From DYQY01 sp964643725 (lineage in GTDB: Bacteria; Margulisbacteria; Riflemargulisbacteria; GWF2-35-9; DYQY01), in contig CAZXTL010000025.1 in assembly GCA_964643725.1 (NCBI GenBank), positions 1-33,706 of the forward strand: a DNA stretch of 33,706 bases, in the 5' to 3' direction. A program made the translations under genes and the position numbers. Below are positions 17,102 through 25,100 of the stretch, one piece after another (position 1 is the first letter of the stretch; every line of letters starts with the position of its first letter). Under the pieces are notes generated by a model that was given only the letters and a program-made list of their open reading frames with translations, searched no databases and was not told the DNA's origin.

Positions 17102-17891
17102 TTGAGCTTTTAAACTTGCCACTCCAATTGAGTTTTGACCTTAGTCCCTTTATAAAACTATATTTATCAAACCTAATAAACCTTACCTTATTTTTAGAAA
17201 CCTCTACTTGAAGGTCTAGCTTCTCTGCTGCTACTGACTCATTTCCATCAACTGAAAAGGCGCAATTGGTATCTGTTGACACAACTTTTATCTTATCTTT
17301 AGCAGAAACAACAAGTGGCCTGATAGTCAAGCTATGAGAACAAACAGGGGTAATAATTATAGCTTCAGTATCAGGGAAAATGATAGGCCCACCAGCTGCA
17401 AGATTATAAGCAGTTGAACCTGTAGAACTAGCAATAATAACCCCATCTGTTTTATACGACGATAAAAAATTTTCATTCAAATAAACATCAAGGTTAACTA
17501 ATTTAAAGGCATCACCCTTAACAACAACTTCATTAAGACAAAGATATTCTTTTTTGTCGCTCTTCACGCTAAGAAGATTTCTGACATCATAAAAAAATTC
17601 ATTTCTTTTAAGTTTTCCTAATGCTTCGCTTAGTCCACTTAGGCCAACCTCTGCTAAAAAGCCTAAATAACCTATACTCACGCAGAGCATTGGTGAATCC
17701 ATTTCTAAAGCTACCATAGCTGCTTGAAGGATAGTGCCATCCCCACCTAGCACTAAAATAACATCTACCTTTTCTTTACTAAAACTAATATCTACAAACT
17801 CATCACCAAAAGAAGAAACCAATACCTTTACCTGTGCTATATCGTTTTCAAGATTCATTTTGGTTCCTTTTGTATACAGCCCTATCTTCAT
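17085..17891 (-). CDS. nadK: NAD kinase
   Basis: NadK phosphorylates NAD (and often NADH) to NADP, the only known route to NADP. The 268-aa protein has the GGDGT motif at residues 49-53 (LGGDGTILQA), the Gly-rich SSTGSTAYNLAAGGPII block and the ITPVCSHSLTIRPLVVS motif, all diagnostic. The intervening GYLGFLAEV segment is also typical. Its ATG shares one base with the stop of the upstream methyltransferase gene, and its end overlaps recN, so it is translationally coupled on both sides. Confidence 0.96.
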   Translation of the reverse strand: MKIGLYTKGTKMNLENDIAQVKVLVSSFGDEFVDISFSKEKVDVILVLGGDGTILQAAMVALEMDSPMLCVSIGYLGFLAEVGLSGLSEALGKLKRNEFFYDVRNLLSVKSDKKEYLCLNEVVVKGDAFKLVNLDVYLNENFLSSYKTDGVIIASSTGSTAYNLAAGGPIIFPDTEAIIITPVCSHSLTIRPLVVSAKDKIKVVSTDTNCAFSVDGNESVAAEKLDLQVEVSKNKVRFIRFDKYSFIKGLRSKLNWSGKFKSSNDKES

Positions 17892-18535
17892 TATTTAACC
17901 TTTCGATGAAAGTATGCGTCTGACCTTCCCCAAGAAACAAGAACCCTAATACTATCAATCTGTTCAAAATAATCCGAGTTTATCGGATAGCTCAACGTAA
18001 CAACTATCGCATCTTTCATAACTTCTTTTTCCAGTTTTGCGATAAGCTTTTTTTCTGTCTCTTCCTTAAAAGTAGTCCAGGTAATAAAAATTATACCATA
18101 CCCAAGGAATTCTGAATTAAACATATCATCCCCAATAATTAGCAAATTCCCTTTCACAAATGACTTAATCAACATTATTTTTTCAATAAACTTTGGATTT
18201 AATTCCATCCCACAGGTAGGTCTACCATAAAGTTGATTCATCAAAAAAACTCCTCTTCCATCACCACACCCTGCATCACAGAATGCCAATGGATACTCAG
18301 TTTTCTGAAAATAATGCTTCCTAGCTTTTTTAAAAATAGCATCAAAACTAAACAAAGGGGTAAACCCAAACACAAAATCATCTTCTGATTTCTTGTCAGC
18401 ATAATAGTAAGGAGAAAAGAAAAAATATTCTAAACTAAAATAAAAGTAAAACCGCCATAACTTTGGTCTAGGAATAACGAATAATAATTCTAAAATTGAA
18501 ATATATAGATACCAAAATGTTGCTAATAGTCTCAT
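17891..18535 (-). CDS. Membrane-associated class I SAM-dependent methyltransferase-like protein
   Basis: The first ~45 residues are very hydrophobic and aromatic (LYISILELLFVIP, then FYFYFSLEYFFF) and probably anchor the protein in the membrane. A Rossmann methyltransferase fold follows: motif I FCDAGCGDGRGVF and a motif II-like GMELNPK. The last part is less conserved, and the normal post-motif II aromatic motif IV is not obvious. The 214-aa protein resembles small class I methyltransferases found in several phyla, but the substrate is unknown. AAGGG precedes the ATG at short spacing. It leads the operon with nadK and recN, and a palindrome lies just upstream. Confidence 0.8.
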   Translation of the reverse strand: MRLLATFWYLYISILELLFVIPRPKLWRFYFYFSLEYFFFSPYYYADKKSEDDFVFGFTPLFSFDAIFKKARKHYFQKTEYPLAFCDAGCGDGRGVFLMNQLYGRPTCGMELNPKFIEKIMLIKSFVKGNLLIIGDDMFNSEFLGYGIIFITWTTFKEETEKKLIAKLEKEVMKDAIVVTLSYPINSDYFEQIDSIRVLVSWGRSDAYFHRKVK

Positions 18536-18546
18536 TACACCCTTCC

Positions 18547-18569
18547 GTCCTATACATTAAGTATAGGAC
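18547..18569. promoter_or_regulatory. Perfect palindrome upstream of the methyltransferase-nadK-recN-cheW-dgt operon
   Basis: GTCCTATAC and GTATAGGAC form a perfect 9-bp inverted repeat around a 5-base ATTAA centre. It begins 12 bp before the methyltransferase ATG, and on the minus strand it contains TATACT, a usable -10 element. No T-run follows, so an operator fits better than a terminator. Because recN lies in this operon, a damage regulator such as LexA is one possibility, but the sequence does not match a LexA site I know. Confidence 0.5.
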
Positions 18570-18570
18570 A

Positions 18571-18591
18571 CCTTCCATTAAAAAGGGAAGG
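18571..18591. repeat. Second short inverted repeat in the same divergent spacer
   Basis: CCTTCC (18571-18576) and GGAAGG (18586-18591) are inverted around nine bases, directly next to the longer palindrome. It may add a second regulatory half-site or simply be chance in this composition. Confidence 0.3.
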
Positions 18592-18629
18592 ATAATTAGT
18601 TCTCTCTAGTAGCAAAACGTGACTCCTAC

Positions 18630-18658
18630 TTGCTCTGGGATTGCCTTAGAGGTACAAT
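18630..18658 (+). promoter_or_regulatory. Probable promoter of the ytxH-alaS operon
   Basis: TTGCTC at 18630-18635 and TACAAT at 18653-18658 are 17 bases apart. Transcription would start near 18665, giving a leader of about 29 nt that includes the AAAGGAG site of ytxH. The -35 matches the consensus in only half its positions. Confidence 0.5.
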
Positions 18659-18693
18659 TAATCCAGTTAAAAATCACAAAAGGAGCTTAAATT

Positions 18694-18966
18694 ATGAACA
18701 ATCATTCAAATAAAGGTCTATATTTTCTTATTGGAGCATTATCTGGAGCTGTTGTTGCTTTACTTTTAGCCCCTAAAAGCGGAAAAGAAACTAGAGAAAT
18801 CATAAAAAAAACAATCGAAGATAATAAAGAAGTTCTAGAAAGAACTAAAGAAACAGCTGAAGATTTAATTGAGAAAACAAAGTCACAAATTGAATATATG
18901 ATAGAAAATGTCTCTGAAACTATTAGTGATAAAATTGATCACATAAAAGCTAAAAAGGAGAAATAA
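18694..18966 (+). CDS. YtxH-domain membrane protein
   Basis: The 90-aa protein has one N-terminal transmembrane helix ending in LLLAPKSGKETRE, the YtxH signature, followed by a long amphipathic helix rich in Lys and Glu (ETAEDLIEKTKSQIEYMIEN). In other bacteria YtxH proteins are linked to general stress, but the biochemical role is not known. AAAGGAG stands 8 bases before the ATG. It is the first gene of a three-gene operon, one base before the next start. Confidence 0.9.
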   Translation: MNNHSNKGLYFLIGALSGAVVALLLAPKSGKETREIIKKTIEDNKEVLERTKETAEDLIEKTKSQIEYMIENVSETISDKIDHIKAKKEK

Positions 18967-18967
18967 A

Positions 18968-19180
18968 ATGATTTTCGCAACTCTTTTAAGCCAACTTATT
19001 GTTAACATCTTAATTGTTGTTTTCTTAATCCTCCTTATTATCCTAACTATTTCAGCTATCAAATGTGTAAATGCATGGAAAAATCTAGCTCACAAAGTAG
19101 CCACTATTTCTTTCTGGATAAATTTAATAAAAAAAGCTCCGATGGAAATATTTAGCAAAATAAAGAAGTCCAAAGAATAA
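18968..19180 (+). CDS. Small single-helix membrane protein between ytxH and alaS
   Basis: The 70-aa protein is unrecognised beyond its outline. A long hydrophobic stretch covers residues 5-30 (LIVNILIVVFLILLIILTIS), followed by a basic, amphipathic tail rich in Trp and Lys. Proteins with a DUF948-like outline often follow ytxH, which is compatible but not shown. AAAAGGAG lies before its ATG and the stop shares one base with the alaS start (TAATG), which argues it is truly translated. Confidence 0.75.
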   Translation: MIFATLLSQLIVNILIVVFLILLIILTISAIKCVNAWKNLAHKVATISFWINLIKKAPMEIFSKIKKSKE

Positions 19181-21501
19181 TGATCAAAGCCTCTGTTATT
19201 AGGCAAAAATATATCGATTATTTCTTAAGCAAAGGACACAAGTTCCAAGAAAGTGCTTCGCTTGTTCCTTCTGATCCAACTCTGTTATTAACAATTGCAG
19301 GCATGGTTCCCTTTAAACCTTACTTTTTAGGCAAAAAAGAAGCTCCATATACCAGAGCAACCTCCTGTCAGAAATGTATTAGAACAAACGACTTAGACAA
19401 TGTAGGCAAAACACCTAGGCACCACACCTTTTTTGAAATGTTAGGCAATTTCTCGTTTGGTGATTACTTCAAAAAAGATGCTATATCTTATGCTTGGGAA
19501 TTCCTAACAAAAGAAATGGGAATGAATAAAGATAAACTGTATATCTCTGTATTTAAAGACGATGAAGAAGCTGCAAGTTTATGGAAATCAGAAACTGGTA
19601 TTAGTGATGCTCGTATTTCTAGACTAGGTGCAGAACATAACTTTTGGGAAGCAGGACCGACTGGCCCATGTGGCCCTTGTTCTGAAATCTATTATGACAC
19701 TGGGGTTGATGAGTCTTGCCAAGACAAAAAAAACTGTGCACCAGGATGCAACTGCAACAGATTCCTCGAAATATGGAACCTTGTTTTCATGCAATATAAT
19801 AAAGACGAAAAAGGTAAACTAACCCCACTTCCTAAAAAAAATATAGATACTGGAATGGGACTAGAAAGAATTAGTACAGTCATTCAAAATGTAAGATCCA
19901 ATTTCGAGACTGACCTATTTACTCCAATTATTAAACAAATAACCTCGCTTGCCACACTTCAAAATATTGAATCCACTCAAGTTATCGCCGACCACATTAG
20001 AGCTATTACTTTTATGATTGCTGATAATGTTTTCCCTGGTAACGATGGCCGCGGATATGTACTAAAGAAAATTATGCGAAGAGCTATTCTTCATGGCAAA
20101 CAATTAGGAATTAATAAACATTTTCTAACTGAACTAGCTGATATTGTTATCTCCGAATATGGCTCATTCTATAAAGAACTTGAACAAAATAAAAAAATGA
20201 TACATGAAATTATCTCTACTGAAGAAGTAAATTTTTCTAAAACTTTAGAATATGGACTAGAACTATTAGAAGAAGTAATAAAAGAACATAAAGCTATCTC
20301 AGGCGAACATGCTTTTAAACTATTTGATACCTATGGGTTCCCGTTAGAGCTAACACAAGATATTGCTAGAAAAAATAATGTCAAAATAGACATTACAGGA
20401 TTTGAACAACTAATGGAACAACAAAAAGAACGGTCAAGAGGAAATTCTGTTTTCTATAAAGAAGGGGAAAAACCAATCGGCGGAGAATCTATTATTGCAA
20501 AAGATGAAAAAGACAAAATAGAAATGGCAAGAAATCATAGCGCCACCCACTTATTACAAAATGCACTCAGGAAAGTTATGGGAACTCATATTTCTCAGGC
20601 TGGATCTATGGTATCTCCAGAAAGGCTAAGATTCGATTTTACCGCTCCAAAGGGTCTAACTAATGAGCAACTAGAAGAAACAGAGAAATTGGTCAATGAA
20701 GCCATTCTATCTAATCATTCAGTCGACATCTGTGAGCTAAAACTTCAAGACGCCTTAGATAGTGGTGCAGTTGCTCTATTTACCGAAAAATATGGAGACG
20801 AAGTAAGAGTTGTAACTATGGGCAACTCGAAGGAACTTTGTGGAGGCACTCACGTTGAGAGAACAGGCGATATTGGTTTATTTAAAATAACTTCTGAGGC
20901 TTCTATTAGCAGTGGAGTAAGAAGAATCGAAGCACTTACAGGAAGCTATGCTTTGGAATACCTTAACAATACTCTTAAAGTAGTAAAAAACATCTCTTCT
21001 AAATACAAAACACCTTTTGACCAACTTGAACAAAAAGTAGAAAGCATCCAAACAGAACTTGATGAACTTAAAAAAACTAATTCAAAAATGGCAGAAAAGA
21101 TTCTGGTGGAACAAATACTTCTCAGCAAAGAATCTGAAAAAATAAGTTTTGCTTCGCTCTCTGCTTTTATATCAAAAATAACAATTGATGAAGATCAAAG
21201 AATAGATATGCAATCTCTTGCTGAAAAAGTTCAAGAAAAAGTAAATGGAATTGTTTGTATATTCCTCCATAATAAACAAACAAATAAAATACAAATTATA
21301 GTCAAAAGTTTCCCTGGTATACCTGTTAATCTATTTGATGCAGGATCTTTAATTAAAGAAATTACGCCTATTCTAAAAGGAAAAGGTGGTGGACGTCCTG
21401 ATATGGCGCAAGGGTCAGGTGAAGATGCAAGCATGCTACCAAAAGCTATTGAAAAAGCAACTACTTTTCTAAAGTTTACTTTAGGTTCTAGCGTCTGTTA
21501 A
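19180..21501 (+). CDS. alaS: Alanyl-tRNA synthetase lacking part of the editing region
   Basis: AlaRS charges tRNA-Ala and edits serine or glycine errors. Class II motif 1 is HTFFEMLGNFSFGDYFK, followed by GPTGPCGPCSEIYYD and the motif-3 region. The editing metal site is present: H453 and H457 in NHSATHLL, and C554 and H558 in ELCGGTHVERTG. The GGGRPDMAQGSG of the C-Ala domain is also kept. However, the protein has 773 residues instead of about 870. Only a ~32-residue linker joins the segment FEQLMEQQKERSRG (about 408-421) to NHSATH, so the roughly 100-residue beta-barrel segment that carries TPFYAESGGQ in most bacterial AlaRS is missing. Its ATG overlaps the previous stop. alaS-ruvX-mltG is a common gene order. 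Confidence 0.96.
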   Translation: MIKASVIRQKYIDYFLSKGHKFQESASLVPSDPTLLLTIAGMVPFKPYFLGKKEAPYTRATSCQKCIRTNDLDNVGKTPRHHTFFEMLGNFSFGDYFKKDAISYAWEFLTKEMGMNKDKLYISVFKDDEEAASLWKSETGISDARISRLGAEHNFWEAGPTGPCGPCSEIYYDTGVDESCQDKKNCAPGCNCNRFLEIWNLVFMQYNKDEKGKLTPLPKKNIDTGMGLERISTVIQNVRSNFETDLFTPIIKQITSLATLQNIESTQVIADHIRAITFMIADNVFPGNDGRGYVLKKIMRRAILHGKQLGINKHFLTELADIVISEYGSFYKELEQNKKMIHEIISTEEVNFSKTLEYGLELLEEVIKEHKAISGEHAFKLFDTYGFPLELTQDIARKNNVKIDITGFEQLMEQQKERSRGNSVFYKEGEKPIGGESIIAKDEKDKIEMARNHSATHLLQNALRKVMGTHISQAGSMVSPERLRFDFTAPKGLTNEQLEETEKLVNEAILSNHSVDICELKLQDALDSGAVALFTEKYGDEVRVVTMGNSKELCGGTHVERTGDIGLFKITSEASISSGVRRIEALTGSYALEYLNNTLKVVKNISSKYKTPFDQLEQKVESIQTELDELKKTNSKMAEKILVEQILLSKESEKISFASLSAFISKITIDEDQRIDMQSLAEKVQEKVNGIVCIFLHNKQTNKIQIIVKSFPGIPVNLFDAGSLIKEITPILKGKGGGRPDMAQGSGEDASMLPKAIEKATTFLKFTLGSSVC

Positions 21502-21507
21502 TCTCTT

Positions 21508-21560
21508 CATTTTTTGCTTGATCAAAAAACGAAGCAAAAAAATCAAGACCTCACAAAACT
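21508..21560 (+). repeat. Dispersed 3'-end repeat, copy A (after alaS)
   Basis: Starting 7 bp after the alaS stop, TTTTTTGCTT (21510-21519) and AAGCAAAAAA (21532-21541) form a 10-bp stem with a 12-base loop. The stretch up to 21560 resembles the copy downstream of the CaCA exchanger, sharing a 16-bp core (21512-21527) and an AATCAAGA tail. No T-run follows. The rest of the gap to ruvX (to about 21730) shows no gene, RNA or further hairpin that I can support. Confidence 0.6.
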
Positions 21561-21756
21561 CGTTTGTTAAAATTTGGGGGATTTCTCATCACCCTGTGAT
21601 TTATGACTATTTTCAATATAAAACTTTCAGCCTGCGGGAGCATTGCGCCACAAACCTATCCTGAGACATTGTCGTTAAATGATTTCGAAATTCCTACAAT
21701 TTTATACAAACTCAAACATTGTTCGGTCAATTGAATACAAAGAAAAATCATAACTA

Positions 21757-21765
21757 TGATAAAAT
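21757..21765 (+). promoter_or_regulatory. Extended -10 promoter for leaderless ruvX
   Basis: TGA TAAAAT (TGn plus -10 hexamer) ends six bases before the ruvX ATG at 21772, predicting transcription from the start codon itself. No Shine-Dalgarno is present. A weaker alternative is TTGAAT (21731-21736) with TATGAT (21755-21760), giving a five-base leader. Confidence 0.5.
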
Positions 21766-21771
21766 ACAATA

Positions 21772-22173
21772 ATGAAAAAAGTGTTAGGTTTAGATTTTGG
21801 TACAAAGTATATTGGGATTGCCTTATCTAATCCGTTTAAATCTATAGCCTTTCCTTATGGGAAAATAGAACCTGACAAAGCAATCGCTAAAATCAAAGAA
21901 ATCTTAGAAGAAGAAAATATAGAATCTATAGTACTTGGTTTGCCTAGAGCACTTAAAGGCAACGAGACTGCCATGACTGGACTCGTAAAAGAGTTCAGAC
22001 TAGAACTGGAAAAACACGTAACTGTTCCAATCATCTATCAAGACGAAAGACTTACTTCTTCCTTTGTTGGAAAACAATTAACTGCTCAAGGTGTAAATCA
22101 AAAAAAACAAAGACAAATTAAGGATGCTTTAGAAGCTACACAGATTTTGCAAGGGTATTTGGATAAAAAGTAA
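21772..22173 (+). CDS. ruvX: RuvX/YqgF, putative pre-16S rRNA nuclease
   Basis: The 133-aa protein is an RNase H-fold member of the YqgF family, first named as a Holliday junction resolvase and later shown to act on the 16S rRNA 5' end in E. coli. The acidic active-site residues are in place: D8 (LGLDFGTKYIG), D91-E92 (IIYQDERLTS) and D118 (QIKDALEATQ). The VLGLPRALKGNE block is typical. Its 3' end (22133 to 22174) is repeated, at 36 of 42 bases, at 25412-25453 beyond the helicase gene, so the present C-terminus ATQILQGYLDKK may have been brought in by an insertion. It lacks a Shine-Dalgarno. It ends 23 bp from the convergent helicase stop. Confidence 0.95.
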   Translation: MKKVLGLDFGTKYIGIALSNPFKSIAFPYGKIEPDKAIAKIKEILEEENIESIVLGLPRALKGNETAMTGLVKEFRLELEKHVTVPIIYQDERLTSSFVGKQLTAQGVNQKKQRQIKDALEATQILQGYLDKK

Positions 22174-22174
22174 T
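22133..22174 (+). repeat. Direct repeat, left copy (ruvX 3' end)
   Basis: The last 42 bases of ruvX plus one base beyond its stop codon match 25412-25453 at 36 of 42 positions. The two copies flank the helicase gene in the same orientation, as attL and attR or target duplications would. Confidence 0.7.
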
Positions 22175-22196
22175 AAACCACTTTTTTATATTAATA

Positions 22197-25100
22197 CTAA
22201 TCTTTTAATTCTTTACCCAATATTTTCGCAACTGCAGAGGCATTGTTTTTATCTGTTACCCAAATTATCTTACCCTTACCAGGATCACGCTTATAAAATT
22301 TTAAACCATAATATATTAACTCATTCTTTGTCTTATCTGTCTTTGCTTTCCATTCCTCATCTAACCTACTATTAAGCTCTTTCGCTAAACTTTCTTTACC
22401 ACTAATACCCTCAAATATACTATTTTCTGCTTTAACGACTACTGCTCGCTCTCCATTTTCAGGGTTATAAGCTTCTATCTTAAATGGATACCACTCCTTA
22501 CCTAGTATCCCTGCAACTGCAGATGCATTACTTCTGTCCGTTACCCATATAATATTTCCATTTCTTGCTTGCTTCTTATTAAACCTTACCCCTTTATATA
22601 TTAATTCATTTATTGTCTTATCTACTTTTGATTCCCATTCCTTATCTAAAATTCTATTAAGGTCTTTTGCTAATTCTTTTTTGAACCCTTCGATATTTTC
22701 GAATATATTGGGTTCTAAAAGAAAACCCCTCTCTCCTTTTTCTGGGTCAAAAGCTTCTATCTTAAATGCATAATACTCCTTACCTAATATCCTTGCAACT
22801 GTTGTGGCATTACTTTTGTCCGTTGCCCAAATAGTTTTAGACCCACTCATTCGTTTATAAAATCTTACTCCTTCATATACTAATTCATTCATTGTCTTTT
22901 CTACCTTTACTTCCCATTCCTCATCCAATCTGCTACTAAGCTCTTTAGCTAATTCTTTTTTGGTTCCTACAATATTCTCAAATATACTATTTTCTCCTTG
23001 AGTTAATCCTTGCTCTCCTTTTGCTGGGTCAAAAGCTTCTAATTTAAATGAATACCACTTCTTTCCTAATATTCTCGCAACTTCAGAAGCATTCTCTTTA
23101 TCTGTTGCCCAAATAGTAATAGGCCCATTCCTTCGCTTATAAAATCTTACTCCTTCATATACTAATTCATTCGTTGTCTTTTCTGCCTTTGCTTCCCATT
23201 CCTCATCTAATCTACTATTAAGCTCTTTCGCTAATTCTCCATTTTTCCCAACAATATTTTCAAATATACCATTTTCTCTTTGTCCAGTTACTCCTATCTC
23301 TCCTTTTGCAAGATTTAACTCTTCTATCTTAAATGAATACCACTCTTTATATAATATTCTCGCAATTGCAGAGGCATTCTCTTCATTTGTTACCCAAATA
23401 GTTTTACCACATACAGCTCTTATATAAAACTTTACCCCTTCATATATCAACTCATCCTTTGTCTTATCTGTCTTTGCTTCCCATTCCTCATCTAATCTAC
23501 TATTAAGCTCTTTCGCTAAGCTTTCTTTACCCTCAATAAAGTTCTCAAATATACTGTTTTCTGCTCCAATTACCCCTCTCTCACCTTGTACTGGATTAAA
23601 CTCTGCTAATTTAAATGAATACCACTTCTTTCCTAATATTCTCGCAACTTCAGAAGCATTCTCTTTATCTGTTGCCCAAATTTGGTTATTGTTATTCCTT
23701 CTCTTATAGAACTTAAGGTCTTTATATATTAACTCATTCTTTGTCTTATCTGTTTTTGCTGCCCACTCCTTATCCAATCTACTATTCAGTTCTCCAGCTA
23801 GCTTCCAACTAACCCCTATAAAATTATCAAATATACTACTATCATTTCCGGTTATACCTCTCTCACCTCTTGCTATATCTAGAGGAGGGTACCCACCAAA
23901 TATCTCTTCCATATCCACATTCACTATGTCCTCTATTACTATTTCGCCATCTAAAATATTAGTATCCGTTTCTTCTTCATTGTCTCCATGCGTATCTGTT
24001 TCTACACTATCTCTTGTTTTAAAGATATCTGTGCTGCTAAGTGGCCTTTGATACTCCCCCATATTATCTACAAAATCTATAATAAGTGCACTCTTCTTGC
24101 CTGTTTCCGAACACTTTCTAGCTAGTCTCCCTATTTGTTGCATATATATTGTTTTACTCCTCGTTGGTCTTGCCATAAGGCCTACTTCTATTGCAGGCAA
24201 ATCGACTCCCTCGTTTAATATATCTATCGATACTAACATCTGGAATTCCCCTGCTCTGAATCTCTTTATTACATCTCTTCTCTGTTGCTTACTCATCCCT
24301 TTACTGGAGATCATCTCTGCTTTTACGCCACTTGCTTTATACAATTCCGTTAATGCTCTTGCATGTTCAAAATTCATTGCAAATGTTACTGCTGGCGCTT
24401 TTGCCTTATGTTCCAAATCGATATCGCCCTTCCCTAGCCGTCTGTCAGAATAATGACCTTCTTGTCTTTGTAATTTCAGATAAGTCTCTACGACTAACTG
24501 ATCTCTCTTTTTTTGTCCTTCAGATCCCAACATCTTCCAATATTTGCTTAGTTGGTAATCCTTTGTTAATTCTGTATCCTCTTCTATAGCTCCTATAGGT
24601 GTAATGCTAGTCTCTACTTTATGAAAATACATAGTGGACAAATGTCCTTCATTAACCATATCAACTATATTTTTATCCATAGCAGTTCTCTCAAAAAGGT
24701 CAGCAACATTTCTCCTATCACTGAATCTTTGAGGGGTTGCAGTCAGCCCAACAATAAAAGCATCTTGATATTTGTTTATAACTCTCATATATGAATCAGC
24801 ATAAGCATGGTGAGCTTCATCTATTACTATATAATCAAACCCTGCTTCAAATGTTTCTAGATTATTTCCATAAGTTAGCTTCTGAATAGATGATACCAGT
24901 ATACCTTCTTTATATGCATTCACATCTCTACAAACAGCCAATGTCTCTCCTGTTGACTGTTCGTCTCTTTGTAATTCTGCAATTACCTCTAGTTCTCGTT
25001 CTTCATCAGCTTCATTGCTATAGCTATCTATCTTTTCAGAAATATCCCTATCTGCTTGTTCTAATAACTCATCTCTGTGAGCTATCCAGAGTATATTTGG

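Noticed and set aside
18547..18569. Terminator in the divergent spacer
   Set aside because: It lies between divergent gene starts with no T-run and overlaps a -10-like box, so an operator is more likely.
21508..21560. Rho-independent terminator after alaS
   Set aside because: The stem is A/T-only apart from one G-C step and no T-run follows on the sense strand, so I list it as a repeat.
22200..23864. CRISPR array or minisatellite
   Set aside because: The periodic units are in-frame protein repeats of about 282 bp with coding constraint, not short direct repeats with unique spacers.
24097..24453. 118-codon plus-strand frame opposite the helicase core
   Set aside because: It mirrors helicase motifs on the other strand and has no independent support.
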